Shown: positions 36,526-45,471, counted from the stretch's first letter. The stretch: 64,000 nucleotides of DNA from Paracidovorax konjaci (GCF_900112675.1 NZ_FOMQ01000008.1:62001-126000); one strand, 5' to 3'. Notes: a model not told the origin generated them from the letters alone. Numbers and translations are program-made.

Positions 36526-37032
36526 ATGAGCATTTCTCCCGAAGAAATTAACAAAAGCAGAAAGGCTCTGATATGGGGCCTTCCTTACACCATTGCAGTA
36601 CTCCCTCTATTTTATTTCTTTGGGCTTATCCCTCTCATGGAAAGCATCAGAGACGTCATTGAAGAAGCGCCCTCCGCAAGACTAGGCAGCGCCGCGATTC
36701 TAAGTCCTGTGATCATCATTTTGATCAGCCTCGCTGTGCTTTGTATTGCGTTAAAAGCCATTCCAGCAAGAGAGATATTTATTAATCATTCGGTCAGAGC
36801 AGTTAATTTCATGGGTTTCCTCTCTTTATTCATGCTAATTATTGGGATGCCTTTGGCGTGGTTTGCCCAAAACCAGTTGATGCCCAAAATTGGATATACC
36901 AAATGCAATATCCTGCAAGACCATCCCACTATCTGGTTCAATGATTGGGTTAGAAACCCCGCATGGTGCGTGGCTGGAAAGAGCAGAGAGTGGATTCGCG
37001 AGCAAGCCCAGAAACCAAAAAACCATTCCTGA
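36526..37032 (+). CDS. DUF1240-like membrane protein, probable immunity protein 1
   Basis: A 168-residue protein with three to four membrane helices (IWGLPYTIAVLPLFYFFGLI, ILSPVIIILISLAVLCIAL, FMGFLSLFMLIIGMPLAWF) and a conserved C-terminal cysteine/tryptophan block: CNILQDHPTIW, NDWVRNPAWC. It resembles the DUF1240 group of small inner-membrane proteins. With the next two genes it forms a tandem paralogous set. Its ATG at 36526 lies 29 bases after the toxin gene. AT-rich codon use marks it as acquired with the cluster. Confidence 0.68.
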   Translation: MSISPEEINKSRKALIWGLPYTIAVLPLFYFFGLIPLMESIRDVIEEAPSARLGSAAILSPVIIILISLAVLCIALKAIPAREIFINHSVRAVNFMGFLSLFMLIIGMPLAWFAQNQLMPKIGYTKCNILQDHPTIWFNDWVRNPAWCVAGKSREWIREQAQKPKNHS

Positions 37033-37040
37033 CATGTTGC

Positions 37041-37535
37041 ATGTATGCCACTGTAGAAACCAAGAAAATCAGAAAATCGCTGATTTTGGGCGGACCTTTT
37101 CTGCTGGCGCTTCTTTGTTTTACATATTGCTTTGCTTTCAAAGAACTGATCACAACCATCCATGATCTCGCGAATATCTCACCACATGTCCGCATCACAG
37201 TCGCAAGTCTGGCCACCGTCAGCGCATTGCCCATATTGGCTCTCACATTAGTCATGCTGATGGTAAAAGCGGTTAACCCTGCACATAAGGCAACCCAATG
37301 GCTTAACAAAGCATTCAATATGGCTTTGTTCACTGGAATATTTATCATGTCCATCGGCATGCCAGCCGCCACCTTACTGCAATATCTGTACATGCCGCAG
37401 ATGGGTTACTCACCCTGCAATATTCTTCAAGGCCATCCCAATAAATGGTCCAACGACTGGGTCAGGAACTCTCAGTGGTGTGTTCGTGGAAAAGACCGGG
37501 CTTGGGTGAAAGAACAGTCTGAAATGCATCCGTGA
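37041..37535 (+). CDS. DUF1240-like membrane protein, probable immunity protein 2
   Basis: A 164-residue paralogue of the preceding protein: same helix order and the same closing block (CNILQGHPNKW, NDWVRNSQWCVRGKDRAW). The chosen ATG at 37041 begins MYATVETKKIRKSL, eight bases after the previous stop; a longer in-frame start upstream would overlap the previous gene. No clear ribosome binding site precedes it, so coupled translation from gene 1 is likely. Confidence 0.65.
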   Translation: MYATVETKKIRKSLILGGPFLLALLCFTYCFAFKELITTIHDLANISPHVRITVASLATVSALPILALTLVMLMVKAVNPAHKATQWLNKAFNMALFTGIFIMSIGMPAATLLQYLYMPQMGYSPCNILQGHPNKWSNDWVRNSQWCVRGKDRAWVKEQSEMHP

Positions 37536-38056
37536 AGATGAGCAAAACGACGTCAGGCGTAGAAATCAGGCATATCAGAAGAACCCTGGCCTGGTACGCC
37601 CCATTGTCAGTGCTTGTTTCAAGTTTCTGCTATGTCTTTGGTGCCGCGCAACTCATGGCGATGGCCCAGGGCATCCGCGAATCTGCACCGTTTGTACGTA
37701 TCGGCGTAGCGACCTTGCTCACGCCGATCATTATCTTGTTATCTTTGACTACCATGGCAGGCCTGATAGCAAAGGCGCTACCCGCCAACGACCACGTGAT
37801 CAGAGTAACCGTTCGGCTGCTGGAGATAATCATCTTCTTCGGGGCAGTCGTTCTAATGAGCCTCCCCGCTGTTTCCTATCTACAGCATCGCCTCATGCCA
37901 CGATGGGGCTATTTTGAATGCCATGAATTGGAAGGCCAACCCTCTCTCTGGTTCACTGACTGGGTCAGAAATAAGGACTGGTGCGCAAAAGGCAAAGACA
38001 GGAACTGGATTCTTGAGCAGGCGAAGAACAGTGCATTCATTGATGCACCAAGGTAA
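37532..38056 (+). CDS. DUF1240-like membrane protein, probable immunity protein 3
   Basis: A third paralogue, 174 residues from the GTG at 37532 that overlaps the previous stop (GTGA), or 172 from the ATG at 37538. The closing block is again present (CHELEGQPSLW, TDWVRNKDWCAKGKDRNW). It is the most divergent in the first 40 residues. Three immunity paralogues behind one toxin could protect against several toxin variants, or one may have taken on another role. Confidence 0.65.
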   Translation: MKMSKTTSGVEIRHIRRTLAWYAPLSVLVSSFCYVFGAAQLMAMAQGIRESAPFVRIGVATLLTPIIILLSLTTMAGLIAKALPANDHVIRVTVRLLEIIIFFGAVVLMSLPAVSYLQHRLMPRWGYFECHELEGQPSLWFTDWVRNKDWCAKGKDRNWILEQAKNSAFIDAPR

Positions 38057-38340
38057 TCAACCGGATTGATCCGGCCACCGCCCTGTCCCGATTTCATCAA
38101 TCCGCAGATTGCGACAAGGCCCGAGCCGCTGCTGCATGCGCTGCACCGTTCCGCCAACATGCAGCGGCGCACTTGCCGAAGGAAGCGGTACGGCGCCTTC
38201 AACGCTGTCGCCATGGGCAGCATTGCGAGGAATACCACTCAAATATCGGCGGCAAATACATGCCTGCGGCCCACGGGCCCACTGGGCGCTCGCCGTGCAG
38301 AAGCGCCATTCACGGCCGGGCATGCCCCGGCCGCCCTGCC

Positions 38341-38544
38341 TCAGCGGGAGGACCGCACCGACCCCACGCCCGCGTCGATGGTGCCGAACACCGTGACGCC
38401 GCTCTCGCCCTTCTGGCTGTTCAGGTCGTCCGTGTGGGCGGATTTACTCGGCGTGGCGCCGCAGCCGGCCAGGGCGGCGGCGCAGGCCAGGGTGGCGAGC
38501 AGGGTGCGTGCGGTCGTTTTATTCAGGGATAGGGATATCGCCAT
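38341..38544 (-). CDS. Small predicted lipoprotein
   Basis: A 67-residue protein with a basic start, hydrophobic stretch and lipobox LAGC with Cys near residue 28, then a short polar tail (ATPSKSAHTDDLNSQKGESG). It should be lipidated and attached to the inner or outer membrane. The ATG follows the topB stop immediately, with a perfect GGAGGTGA site inside the end of topB, so both are likely one transcript. The stretch 38057-38340 downstream shows nothing supported. Confidence 0.65.
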   Translation of the reverse strand: MAISLSLNKTTARTLLATLACAAALAGCGATPSKSAHTDDLNSQKGESGVTVFGTIDAGVGSVRSSR

Positions 38545-41511
38545 TCATTCACCTCCGAGGTGTTTGCCCAGGATGCCCGCCAGTTCGAACATGCCCACGC
38601 TGTCCTTGCCGAAGACCTCGCGCAGCTTGGCGTCGGCGACGATGGTGCGCTTGTCCTTGGGGTCCTGCAGGTTGTGGGCCTTGATGTAGTCCCACATCTT
38701 CTTCACGGCCTCGGGCCGGGCGACCGGGTCGGTGCCGATCACGGCGGCCAGGGCGGGGCTGGGGGCCTTGCCGGAGGCGGCGGTGGTCTTGCGGGGGGCC
38801 TTCTTGGCGGCAGCGGCGGTGCCCGCGGAGGCGGTCTTGGCGGCCGACTTGGCCGCGGGTTTGGCCGCTTTGGCGCCCGATGCCGTCGATTTCGCTGCGC
38901 GAGCTGCTCCTGTTTTAGGAGCGGCCGCGCCCGCAGTCTTGCGCGGCGGGAACTTGCTGTCGCGCTTCTCGAATTCGAAGTTCACCTTGCCGGCCTCTTT
39001 GTCCCAGGCCAGGAAGGCCTTGAACGCGCGGCGCGTGCGCATGCTGACGAACTTGTCGAGCAGGTCGGTCTTGCCGGTGGCCAGCAGCTTGGCCATCTGC
39101 TCGCGCTCCACGGGCTGCTGCAGGATGACCTTGCCGCTCTTGAAGGTGCAGCTCGGCGTGGGCTGGGCGGCGGTGGGCACGGCCTTGCTGCAGACATAGT
39201 TGCTGCCGTGCTCGTGCACGGGCGCGCCGCAGATGGGGCACGGGCCCAGGGATTCGTCGGCGAATTCGACCGGCTCGCCGGATTCCTCGCCCGCGCGGTC
39301 GTCGCCGAAGTCGAACTCCAGCTTGAAGTTGCCGGCCTCCTCGTCGCGCACGATGGCGACTTCGGCGGTGAACGGCCAGCCGGCCTTGGAGCGGAAGCCC
39401 TCCAGCGGGCCGATGCGCCGGTCGCGCAGCAGCGCCTCGGCCTCGGCGGGCTCGAAGGTGCGGCCCGCGGGCGACTTGGTGAACGAGAAGCCGCAGCCGT
39501 CGCCGCGCCCATCGGCGCCCGTGCAGGCGTACCGGCGGTAGTTCTCCTTGACCACGCCGCCGCAGTGGGGGCACGGGGTGGAGAGCGTAGCGTAGTTGCC
39601 GGGGATGGTGTCGCGGTCGTATTCCTTGGCCTTCTTCACCATCCGCTCGGTCATGGCGGCGATCTGCTGCATGAAGGCTTCGCGGCTCAGCTGCCCCTTC
39701 TCCATCTGGGCGAGCTTGTATTCCCATTCGCCGGTGAGTTCGGCGCGCGAGAGCTCCTCCACGCCCAGGCCGCGCAGCAGCGTCATGAGCTGGAAGGCCT
39801 TGGCCGTGGGGATCAGCTCGCGGCCCTCGCGCAGCATGTACTTTTCGGTTAGCAGGCCTTCGATGATGGCCGCGCGCGTGGCCGGGGTGCCCAGGCCCTT
39901 TTCCTGCATGGCCGAGCGCAGTTCCTCGTCTTCCACCTGCTTGCCGGCGCTTTCCATGGCGCCCAGCAGCGTGGCTTCGGAGTAGCGCGCGGGCGGCTTG
40001 GTCTTCAGGGCCTTGGGCTCCGCGTACTCCGTGTGGGTCATCTCGCCGGGCTTGACGGGCACGAGCGGCTGGCCCTTGTCGCCGGCCTTGCCGTCCTCGA
40101 CCTCGTTGGCGGCCTCCTTGCCGTAGATGGCGAGCCAGCCGGGCTTGACGAGCACCTTGCCCTCGGTCTTGAAGCTGTGGCCCACCACCTGGCTGATGCG
40201 GGTGGTGACCATGTATTCGGCGCTCGGGAAGAACACGGCCATGAAGCGGCGCACGACCAGGTCGTAGAGCTTCTGCTCGGCCTCGGAGAGGCCGCTGGGC
40301 GCCTGCGTGGTGGGGATGATGGCGAAGTGATCGCTGACCTTGGCGTTGTCGAAGATGCGCTTGGAGGGGCGCACGTAGTTCTCGTCCAGCGCCTGCCGCG
40401 CATAGGGCGCGAGGTGGCGCATGCCGCTGGTGGCGAGCATGCCGAAGGTGTCCTTGGCCACGGGCAGGTAGTCCTCGGGCAGGGCGCGCGAGTCGGTCCG
40501 GGGGTAGGTCAGGGCCTTGTGGCGCTCGTAGAGGCTCTGGGCCAGCGCCAGCGTGGTCTTGGCCGAGAAGCCGAACTTGCCGTTGGCCTCGCGCTGCAGG
40601 CTGGTCAGGTCGAAGAGCAGCGGCGATGCCTGGGTGGTGGGCTTGCTTTCCTCGGTGACGGTGGCGGCCTTGCCGCGCACGGCGTCGGCGATCTCGCGGG
40701 CGCGCTGGAAGTTCCAGACGCGGTCGGAGCGGGCCTCGGGGTCGTCGCTGTTCTTCTTCCATTGCGGATCGAACCACTTGCCGAGGTATTCGCCGGCCTC
40801 GGCATGGAAGCCCGCGTGGATCTCCCAGTAGTCGCGGCTCACGAACTGGCGGATCTTTTCCTCGCGCTCGACCACGAGCGAGAGGGTGGGCGTCTGCACC
40901 CGGCCGACGGTGGTGAGGAAGAAGCCGCCGTCGCGCGAGTTGAACGCCGTCATGGCGCGCGTGCCGTTGATGCCCACGAGCCAGTCGGCCTCCGAGCGGC
41001 TGCGCGCGGCGCTGGCCAGGCCCAGCATCTGCTGGTCGGAGCGCAGGTTGCCGAAGCCGTCGCGGATGGCCTGCGGCGTCATCGACTGCAGCCACAGGCG
41101 CCGCACGGGCTTGCCCAGCCCGCCCTTGGCGCCGCCCGCGTACTGCTCGATCAAGCGGAAGATCAGCTCGCCCTCGCGCCCCGCGTCGCAGGCGTTGACG
41201 AGGTCGGTGACGTCCTTGCGCTTGGCGAGCCGCACGACCGCGTTCAGCCGGCTCTTGGTCTTGTCGACCGGCTTCAGGTCGAAGTACGGCGGGATGACGG
41301 GCAGGTGCGCGAAGCTCCACTTGCCGCGCTTGACGTCGAATTCCTCGGGCGCCTGGATCTCCACGAGGTGGCCCACCGCGCTGGTGACGACATAGCGGTC
41401 GTTCTCGAAATGGTCTTCGTGCTTGTCGAACTTGCCCGCCGTGGGGGTGAGCGCGCGCACGATGTCCTGCGCCACCGAGGGCTTTTCTGCGATTACCAGG
41501 GTCTTGGTCAT
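38545..41511 (-). CDS. topB: DNA topoisomerase III with H1-like linker and C-terminal SWIB domain
   Basis: A 988-residue type IA topoisomerase. TKTLVIAEKPSVAQDIVRAL starts the Toprim domain, NACDAGREGELIF holds its acidic residues, and LTYPRTDSRAL carries the catalytic Tyr. Zinc-ribbon repeats with CPHCGG and CPICGAP follow near residues 650-800. Then comes an Ala/Lys-rich stretch (AAKPAAKSAAKTASAGTAAA) and a SWIB/MDM2-like domain (ARPEAVKKMWDYIKAHNLQD, KDSVGMFELAGILGKHL). The enzyme decatenates single-stranded crossings. The SWIB tail is a chromatin-type domain otherwise best known in Chlamydia and eukaryotes. It is divergent from a SET-domain gene. Confidence 0.93.
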   Translation of the reverse strand: MTKTLVIAEKPSVAQDIVRALTPTAGKFDKHEDHFENDRYVVTSAVGHLVEIQAPEEFDVKRGKWSFAHLPVIPPYFDLKPVDKTKSRLNAVVRLAKRKDVTDLVNACDAGREGELIFRLIEQYAGGAKGGLGKPVRRLWLQSMTPQAIRDGFGNLRSDQQMLGLASAARSRSEADWLVGINGTRAMTAFNSRDGGFFLTTVGRVQTPTLSLVVEREEKIRQFVSRDYWEIHAGFHAEAGEYLGKWFDPQWKKNSDDPEARSDRVWNFQRAREIADAVRGKAATVTEESKPTTQASPLLFDLTSLQREANGKFGFSAKTTLALAQSLYERHKALTYPRTDSRALPEDYLPVAKDTFGMLATSGMRHLAPYARQALDENYVRPSKRIFDNAKVSDHFAIIPTTQAPSGLSEAEQKLYDLVVRRFMAVFFPSAEYMVTTRISQVVGHSFKTEGKVLVKPGWLAIYGKEAANEVEDGKAGDKGQPLVPVKPGEMTHTEYAEPKALKTKPPARYSEATLLGAMESAGKQVEDEELRSAMQEKGLGTPATRAAIIEGLLTEKYMLREGRELIPTAKAFQLMTLLRGLGVEELSRAELTGEWEYKLAQMEKGQLSREAFMQQIAAMTERMVKKAKEYDRDTIPGNYATLSTPCPHCGGVVKENYRRYACTGADGRGDGCGFSFTKSPAGRTFEPAEAEALLRDRRIGPLEGFRSKAGWPFTAEVAIVRDEEAGNFKLEFDFGDDRAGEESGEPVEFADESLGPCPICGAPVHEHGSNYVCSKAVPTAAQPTPSCTFKSGKVILQQPVEREQMAKLLATGKTDLLDKFVSMRTRRAFKAFLAWDKEAGKVNFEFEKRDSKFPPRKTAGAAAPKTGAARAAKSTASGAKAAKPAAKSAAKTASAGTAAAAKKAPRKTTAASGKAPSPALAAVIGTDPVARPEAVKKMWDYIKAHNLQDPKDKRTIVADAKLREVFGKDSVGMFELAGILGKHLGGE

Positions 41512-41624
41512 TTTTTGTGGGGTTCGCCCCGGAGGGCGCTTCTACAATTCCGGTCTCTTGCGCGCATACGCGCTTACGCACGCGCCTGCGCATGTGTGCC
41601 TATTCAAACTAACAGAGTTTTGCC

Positions 41625-42272
41625 ATGCCCCGCACCGCACCGCCCGCCGCCGACCCTTCCGCCGCCAGGGGCGGCCGCCGCATCCAGGTGCGGCGCTCGG
41701 GTGTGCACGGCAGGGGCGTGTTCGCGGCGCAGGACATCGCCGAGGGCGAGGTACTGGCCGAATACACGGGCGAGGTCATCAGTTGGCAGGAAGCCCAGGA
41801 CCGGCACCCGCACGATCCTAAGCAGCCCAACCATACCTTCTATTTCCATGTCGATGAAGACCGTGTCATCGATGCAAAGCATGGCGGCAATTCATCCCGC
41901 TGGATCAACCACAGCTGCGCGCCCAACTGCTACGCCGACGAACGCGGCGGCCGGATCTTCATCACCGCGCTGCGCAACATCCGCGCGGGCGAGGAGCTGA
42001 ACTACGACTACGGCCTGATCATCGACGAGCGCTATACCCCCAAGCTCAAGGCCGAGTACCCCTGCTGGTGCGGCAGCCCGCAGTGCCGCGGCACGCTGCT
42101 GGCCCCCAAGCGCGGCTGGGCGCCGCCCGGCCCTTCGGCCCCGCCGCGCAAGGTAGAAACAACGAAGGTGAAGGCACAGGCACAGGCGAAACCCGGCAGG
42201 AAAGCCGCCGCACAGCCCGAGGCCCGGGCCGCCGCCGCGCCCCGGCGCAAGGCCCGGAGCCCCCGCCCGTGA
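41625..42272 (+). CDS. SET-domain protein (putative lysine methyltransferase)
   Basis: A 215-residue protein. The SET core runs from about residue 19: VHGRGVFAAQDIAEGEVLAE, YTGEVIS, SSRWINHSCAPNCYADERGG with the NHSC motif, and ELNYDYGL, followed by a post-SET-like CWCGSPQCRGTLL. A Lys/Arg/Ala-rich tail (KVKAQAQAKPGRKAAAQPEA) resembles histone H1. SET proteins methylate lysines on histone-like or ribosomal proteins. A TACAAT -10-like box lies at 41543-41548. Its stop overlaps the GTG of birA, so both are coupled. Confidence 0.87.
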   Translation: MPRTAPPAADPSAARGGRRIQVRRSGVHGRGVFAAQDIAEGEVLAEYTGEVISWQEAQDRHPHDPKQPNHTFYFHVDEDRVIDAKHGGNSSRWINHSCAPNCYADERGGRIFITALRNIRAGEELNYDYGLIIDERYTPKLKAEYPCWCGSPQCRGTLLAPKRGWAPPGPSAPPRKVETTKVKAQAQAKPGRKAAAQPEARAAAAPRRKARSPRP

Positions 42273-43117
42273 CCGCCACGGCCACGCCACCGCTGCGCTG
42301 GACGGCCGAAGCCGTGTGGGAGGCCGTGGCGCCCGTGCTGCCCGGCTTCACCGTCGAGGTGCTGCCCCGCATCGATTCCACCAACACCGAACTCATGCGC
42401 CGCGCGCGCGCCGGCCAGTGCGAGCCCACGCTGCTCGTGGCCGAGGTGCAGACGGCCGGGCGCGGGCGCCTGGGCCGGCCCTGGCACAACGCGGTGGGCG
42501 ACTCGCTCATGTTCTCGCTGGGGCTGCCGCTCGCGCCGCAGGACTGGTCGGGTCTGTCGCTGGCGGTGGGTGTCTCCATCGCCGAAAGCCTGCAGCCGGT
42601 GGCTGCGCCGGGCCGCGCGCGCGTGGGGCTGAAGTGGCCCAACGACCTGTGGCTGGACGGCGACCGCAAGCTCGGCGGCATCCTCGTGGAGACGGCCAGC
42701 CTTATCGGTGCGCCCGAGGCGCCGCACGGCACGGGCCGCGCCGCGCGCTACGTGGTGGCCGGCGTGGGCATCAACGTGCGCGCGCCGCAGGCCGAAGGCC
42801 TTTCCACCCCACCCGGCAGCCTGCGCGACGTGGACGACCGGCTGGATGCGCCCGCCGCGCTGCTGCGCGTGGTGCCGCCGCTCGTGGCCATGCTGCAGTC
42901 CTTCGAGGCCTACGGCTTCGCGCCCATGCAGCCCCGCTTCCAGCAGCGCGACGTGCTGCGCGGCCGTGAGGTCAGCCTGAGCGACGGCGGGGCCGGCACC
43001 GCGCACGGCGTGGCCGAGGACGGCGCCCTGCTGGTGCTCACGCCCCAGGGCATGCGCGCCGTGACCAGCGCCGAGATCAGCGTGCGGCCGGCCGGGCAGG
43101 CCCTGCCCGGCGCCTGA
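42269..43117 (+). CDS. birA: Biotin-[acetyl-CoA-carboxylase] ligase
   Basis: A 282-residue monofunctional biotin protein ligase without the N-terminal DNA-binding domain. LPRIDSTNTELMRRA is the first substrate motif, EVQTAGRGRLGRPWHN the biotin/ATP-binding loop, LKWPNDLWLDGDRKLGGIL the catalytic core, and GVGINV the adenylate-binding strand. It attaches biotin to acetyl-CoA carboxylase. The GTG start at 42269 overlaps the SET-gene stop by four bases. The SPOR-domain gene follows after 14 bases. Confidence 0.9.
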   Translation: MTATATPPLRWTAEAVWEAVAPVLPGFTVEVLPRIDSTNTELMRRARAGQCEPTLLVAEVQTAGRGRLGRPWHNAVGDSLMFSLGLPLAPQDWSGLSLAVGVSIAESLQPVAAPGRARVGLKWPNDLWLDGDRKLGGILVETASLIGAPEAPHGTGRAARYVVAGVGINVRAPQAEGLSTPPGSLRDVDDRLDAPAALLRVVPPLVAMLQSFEAYGFAPMQPRFQQRDVLRGREVSLSDGGAGTAHGVAEDGALLVLTPQGMRAVTSAEISVRPAGQALPGA

Positions 43118-43131
43118 CGGAGAACACCGCC

Positions 43132-43881
43132 ATGCTGCGCGCCGCCGTCCTGGTCCTCGTGCTGGCGAATGCCGGCTATTACGCCTGGGTGCAGGGCCTG
43201 CTGCGCGGCTGGGGGCTGGGCCCGGCGGAGCAGTCGGAGCCCCAGCGCCTGGAGCAGCAGATCCGCCCCGAGAGCCTGCGCATCGGCCGGCCCGCGGGCG
43301 GCGACGCGGCCACGGGAACGGGCACGATCGCCCCCGCCCCGGCGGCTGTGGCACCGGCCGCCGTTGCCCCCGCGGCAGGTCCCGCCGCCGCCGCCGCCGA
43401 GGCCACGGCCTCCGCAACGCCGGCCGCCGAAGCCACCTGCCTGCAGGCCGGCCCGTTCGAGCCCCGCCAGGCCGATGTCCTGCGCACCGCCGCGTCCACG
43501 GTGCTGCCCGCCGGCACCTGGAGCCTGGAGGCGCTGTCGGTCACGGGCCGCTGGATGGTCTACATGGGGCGCTTTCCGGACGAGGAGGCGCTGGAGAAGA
43601 AGCGCGCCGAGCTGCGCGCGCGCAAGGTGCCCTACGACCGGCCGGGCACGGCGCTGGAGCCGGGGCTGTCGCTCGGGCGGTTCACGACGGAAGAGGCGGC
43701 CGAGCGCGCGCTGGCCCTGCTCGGCACGCAGGGGGTGCGCACGGCGCGCGTGGTGCAGGAACGCTTCGACACCACGAGCCACGTGCTGCGCCTGCCGGCC
43801 GCCACCCCCGCGCTGCGCGCGCAGGCAGAAACGCAGCTGCGCACGGCACTCGCGGGCAAGCCGCTGCGGACCTGCGGCTGA
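43132..43881 (+). CDS. SPOR-domain membrane protein
   Basis: A 249-residue protein. One N-terminal membrane helix (AAVLVLVLANAGYYAWVQG), a Pro/Ala-rich linker to about residue 100, and a C-terminal SPOR-like domain with CLQAGPFEP, WSLEALSVTGRWMVYMGRFP and SLGRFTTEEAAERAL. SPOR domains bind denuded glycan strands of septal peptidoglycan, so it may localise at the division site. It is co-transcribed with birA, a common arrangement in the family. Confidence 0.85.
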   Translation: MLRAAVLVLVLANAGYYAWVQGLLRGWGLGPAEQSEPQRLEQQIRPESLRIGRPAGGDAATGTGTIAPAPAAVAPAAVAPAAGPAAAAAEATASATPAAEATCLQAGPFEPRQADVLRTAASTVLPAGTWSLEALSVTGRWMVYMGRFPDEEALEKKRAELRARKVPYDRPGTALEPGLSLGRFTTEEAAERALALLGTQGVRTARVVQERFDTTSHVLRLPAATPALRAQAETQLRTALAGKPLRTCG

Positions 43882-43941
43882 CCGGGCCCCCGCGGCCCGG
43901 TAAGGCCCGGTAAGGCCCGGTAAGGCCCGGTACGACCCGGC
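43881..43941. repeat. Tandem decamers with a matching 5' arm
   Basis: Directly after the SPOR gene: ACCGGGCC (43881-43888) can pair with GGCCCGGT at 43894-43901, and with three further copies at 43904, 43914 and 43924, since TAAGGCCCGG repeats in tandem (43901-43930) and once more imperfectly (TACGACCCGG). It lies between convergent genes and may end transcription or be a slippage-prone remnant. Confidence 0.6.
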
Positions 43942-43957
43942 ACTGCAACCGCCCTGT

Positions 43958-45421
43958 TCAGAATCGACGGCGGACCGCCCCCGCGGCAAGGCCGCGCGCG
44001 ATCTGCTGCACCAACGCCTTGGCGCCGCAGCCGGGCTGGCCCGCGAACACCTTCGCATCGCAGAGCGCGGTCTCGCCCGGCGGCAACCGCGCGGGCGGCA
44101 GGCCGCGCTGCAGCAACGCCCAGTCCATCGCCAGCAGGGCCGCGGGCGCGTTGCCCGCGGACAGCGGGCGCAGGCTCATGAAGGCCTGGTAGAGCAGCGC
44201 CGCGCGCTCCACGGCCGCCAGCGGGTCGGTGGGGCCGATGGGGTCGATGGGGCCGGCACCCAGCCGGTCCGCGATGTCGGCCAGATGGCCGGGCAGCGAT
44301 TCCACGGGCGGGTAGCTTCGGCAGCTGTCCATCGCCGGTCCGGCGCCTGCCGGCACGCGCTGGAACTCGTGCGCGCGCAGGCGGCTTTCGCCCGGCGGGC
44401 GGCCGTTGGCGATCCAGCCCAGTTCCAGCAGGCCGTCGGCCGTCAGGGGACGGCCCTCGGCCACCCAGGCGTCCACGGTACGGGCGGCGTCGTCCCACGA
44501 GGCGCCGGTGGCCGTGCCGTCCACGCGTTCGGCAAGAAACAGCGCACGGCGCGCGGCATCGGAGGCGCGCGCGCCGGGCGCTGCGCCGATGCCGTGCAGG
44601 CCGGCCCGCAGCGCGCTGCGCTCGGCGTCGGTCCATGCGGCGGGGCGCAGCAGTTCGGCCTGCAGCGCGGCCGGGGTGCCCTGCAGTCCCAGCCGGGTAT
44701 CGCCGGCCGGCCAGCCCGCGGGCAGGCCCCGCAGGCGCGGGTTGTGCGAGAAGTCCGCATGCTGCAGCGCCGGCAGGTGCGCCAGGGCCTGCGGCACGGC
44801 CTCGAAGCGGCAGTGGGAGAGCCGCAGCACCCGCAGCCGTGTGGCCTGCCCCAGGGTGGCGGGCAGGCGGCACAGGCCGAAATTGGCCGACAGGTCCAGC
44901 GTTTCGAGGTGCGGCAGCAGGAAGAGCCCCGCCGGCACCTCGGTCACGAAGCTGTTGCAGGCGCGGAGGGCGCGCAGCCCCCGGCACTGCGCCAGCACGT
45001 CGGGCAGGTGGTAGAGGCCCGTGTTGTTCGACAGGTCGAGGGCCTGCAGGTGCGGCAGCCGCTCCAGGCCGGGCGGCAGCTCCGACAGCGCGAGGAGCCC
45101 GAGGTCGAGCGTGGCCGCGCGCCCGGCATGGGCCTGGAGCACACGCTGCACGGCCTCTTCGCGGCGCTCGGAAAAGCCGTGGGCCGCCGCGCCGGGCTGG
45201 AAGCGGCGCGCCATGCGGGAGAGCAGGCCACCGCGGCCTTCCGGGGCGCCGCGCTCGGGGTCGGCCTCGCACCAGTCGCGCAACTGCCGCTCCCAGCGGC
45301 GCTGACCCAGGTCGGCCGGCACGGAGCGCAGGCGCAGGCCGCGCGCACCTGCGGCGGCGGGGACGGCCAGCGCTTGCGCGGGCGCGGACGGGCGGGGGGT
45401 GGCGAGGGCGGAAGAAGGCAT
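43958..45421 (-). CDS. Leucine-rich-repeat protein with degenerate Fic-like C-terminus (second of tandem pair)
   Basis: A 487-residue protein, paralogous to its upstream neighbour. After a variable N-terminus (to about 90) come six or so leucine-rich repeats of 23 residues: LPHLQALDLSNNTGLYHLPD, LPHLETLDLSANFGLCRLPA and so on. The C-terminal 200 residues end in a region whose layout fits a Fic domain (LPGHLADIADRL, DPLAAVERAALLYQAFMSLR), but the HPFxxGNGR motif reads RPLSAGNAP, so AMPylation-type activity is unlikely. LRR-Fic architecture is known from Xanthomonas AvrAC/XopAC. It lies 50 bases after the first paralogue and probably shares its promoter. Confidence 0.62.
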   Translation of the reverse strand: MPSSALATPRPSAPAQALAVPAAAGARGLRLRSVPADLGQRRWERQLRDWCEADPERGAPEGRGGLLSRMARRFQPGAAAHGFSERREEAVQRVLQAHAGRAATLDLGLLALSELPPGLERLPHLQALDLSNNTGLYHLPDVLAQCRGLRALRACNSFVTEVPAGLFLLPHLETLDLSANFGLCRLPATLGQATRLRVLRLSHCRFEAVPQALAHLPALQHADFSHNPRLRGLPAGWPAGDTRLGLQGTPAALQAELLRPAAWTDAERSALRAGLHGIGAAPGARASDAARRALFLAERVDGTATGASWDDAARTVDAWVAEGRPLTADGLLELGWIANGRPPGESRLRAHEFQRVPAGAGPAMDSCRSYPPVESLPGHLADIADRLGAGPIDPIGPTDPLAAVERAALLYQAFMSLRPLSAGNAPAALLAMDWALLQRGLPPARLPPGETALCDAKVFAGQPGCGAKALVQQIARGLAAGAVRRRF

Positions 45422-45471
45422 GGGCGGTGGCGGAAAAGCGCGCGTGGCAGGAAAGCGGGCGGGCCCGGCGG

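Noticed and set aside
38057-38340. Possible small gene after the third immunity-type gene
   Set aside because: Short frames exist on both strands but none has a ribosome binding site or family resemblance.
43894-43941. Tandem decamers as a CRISPR-like array
   Set aside because: Units are 10 bp without spacers and no cas genes are present in the window.
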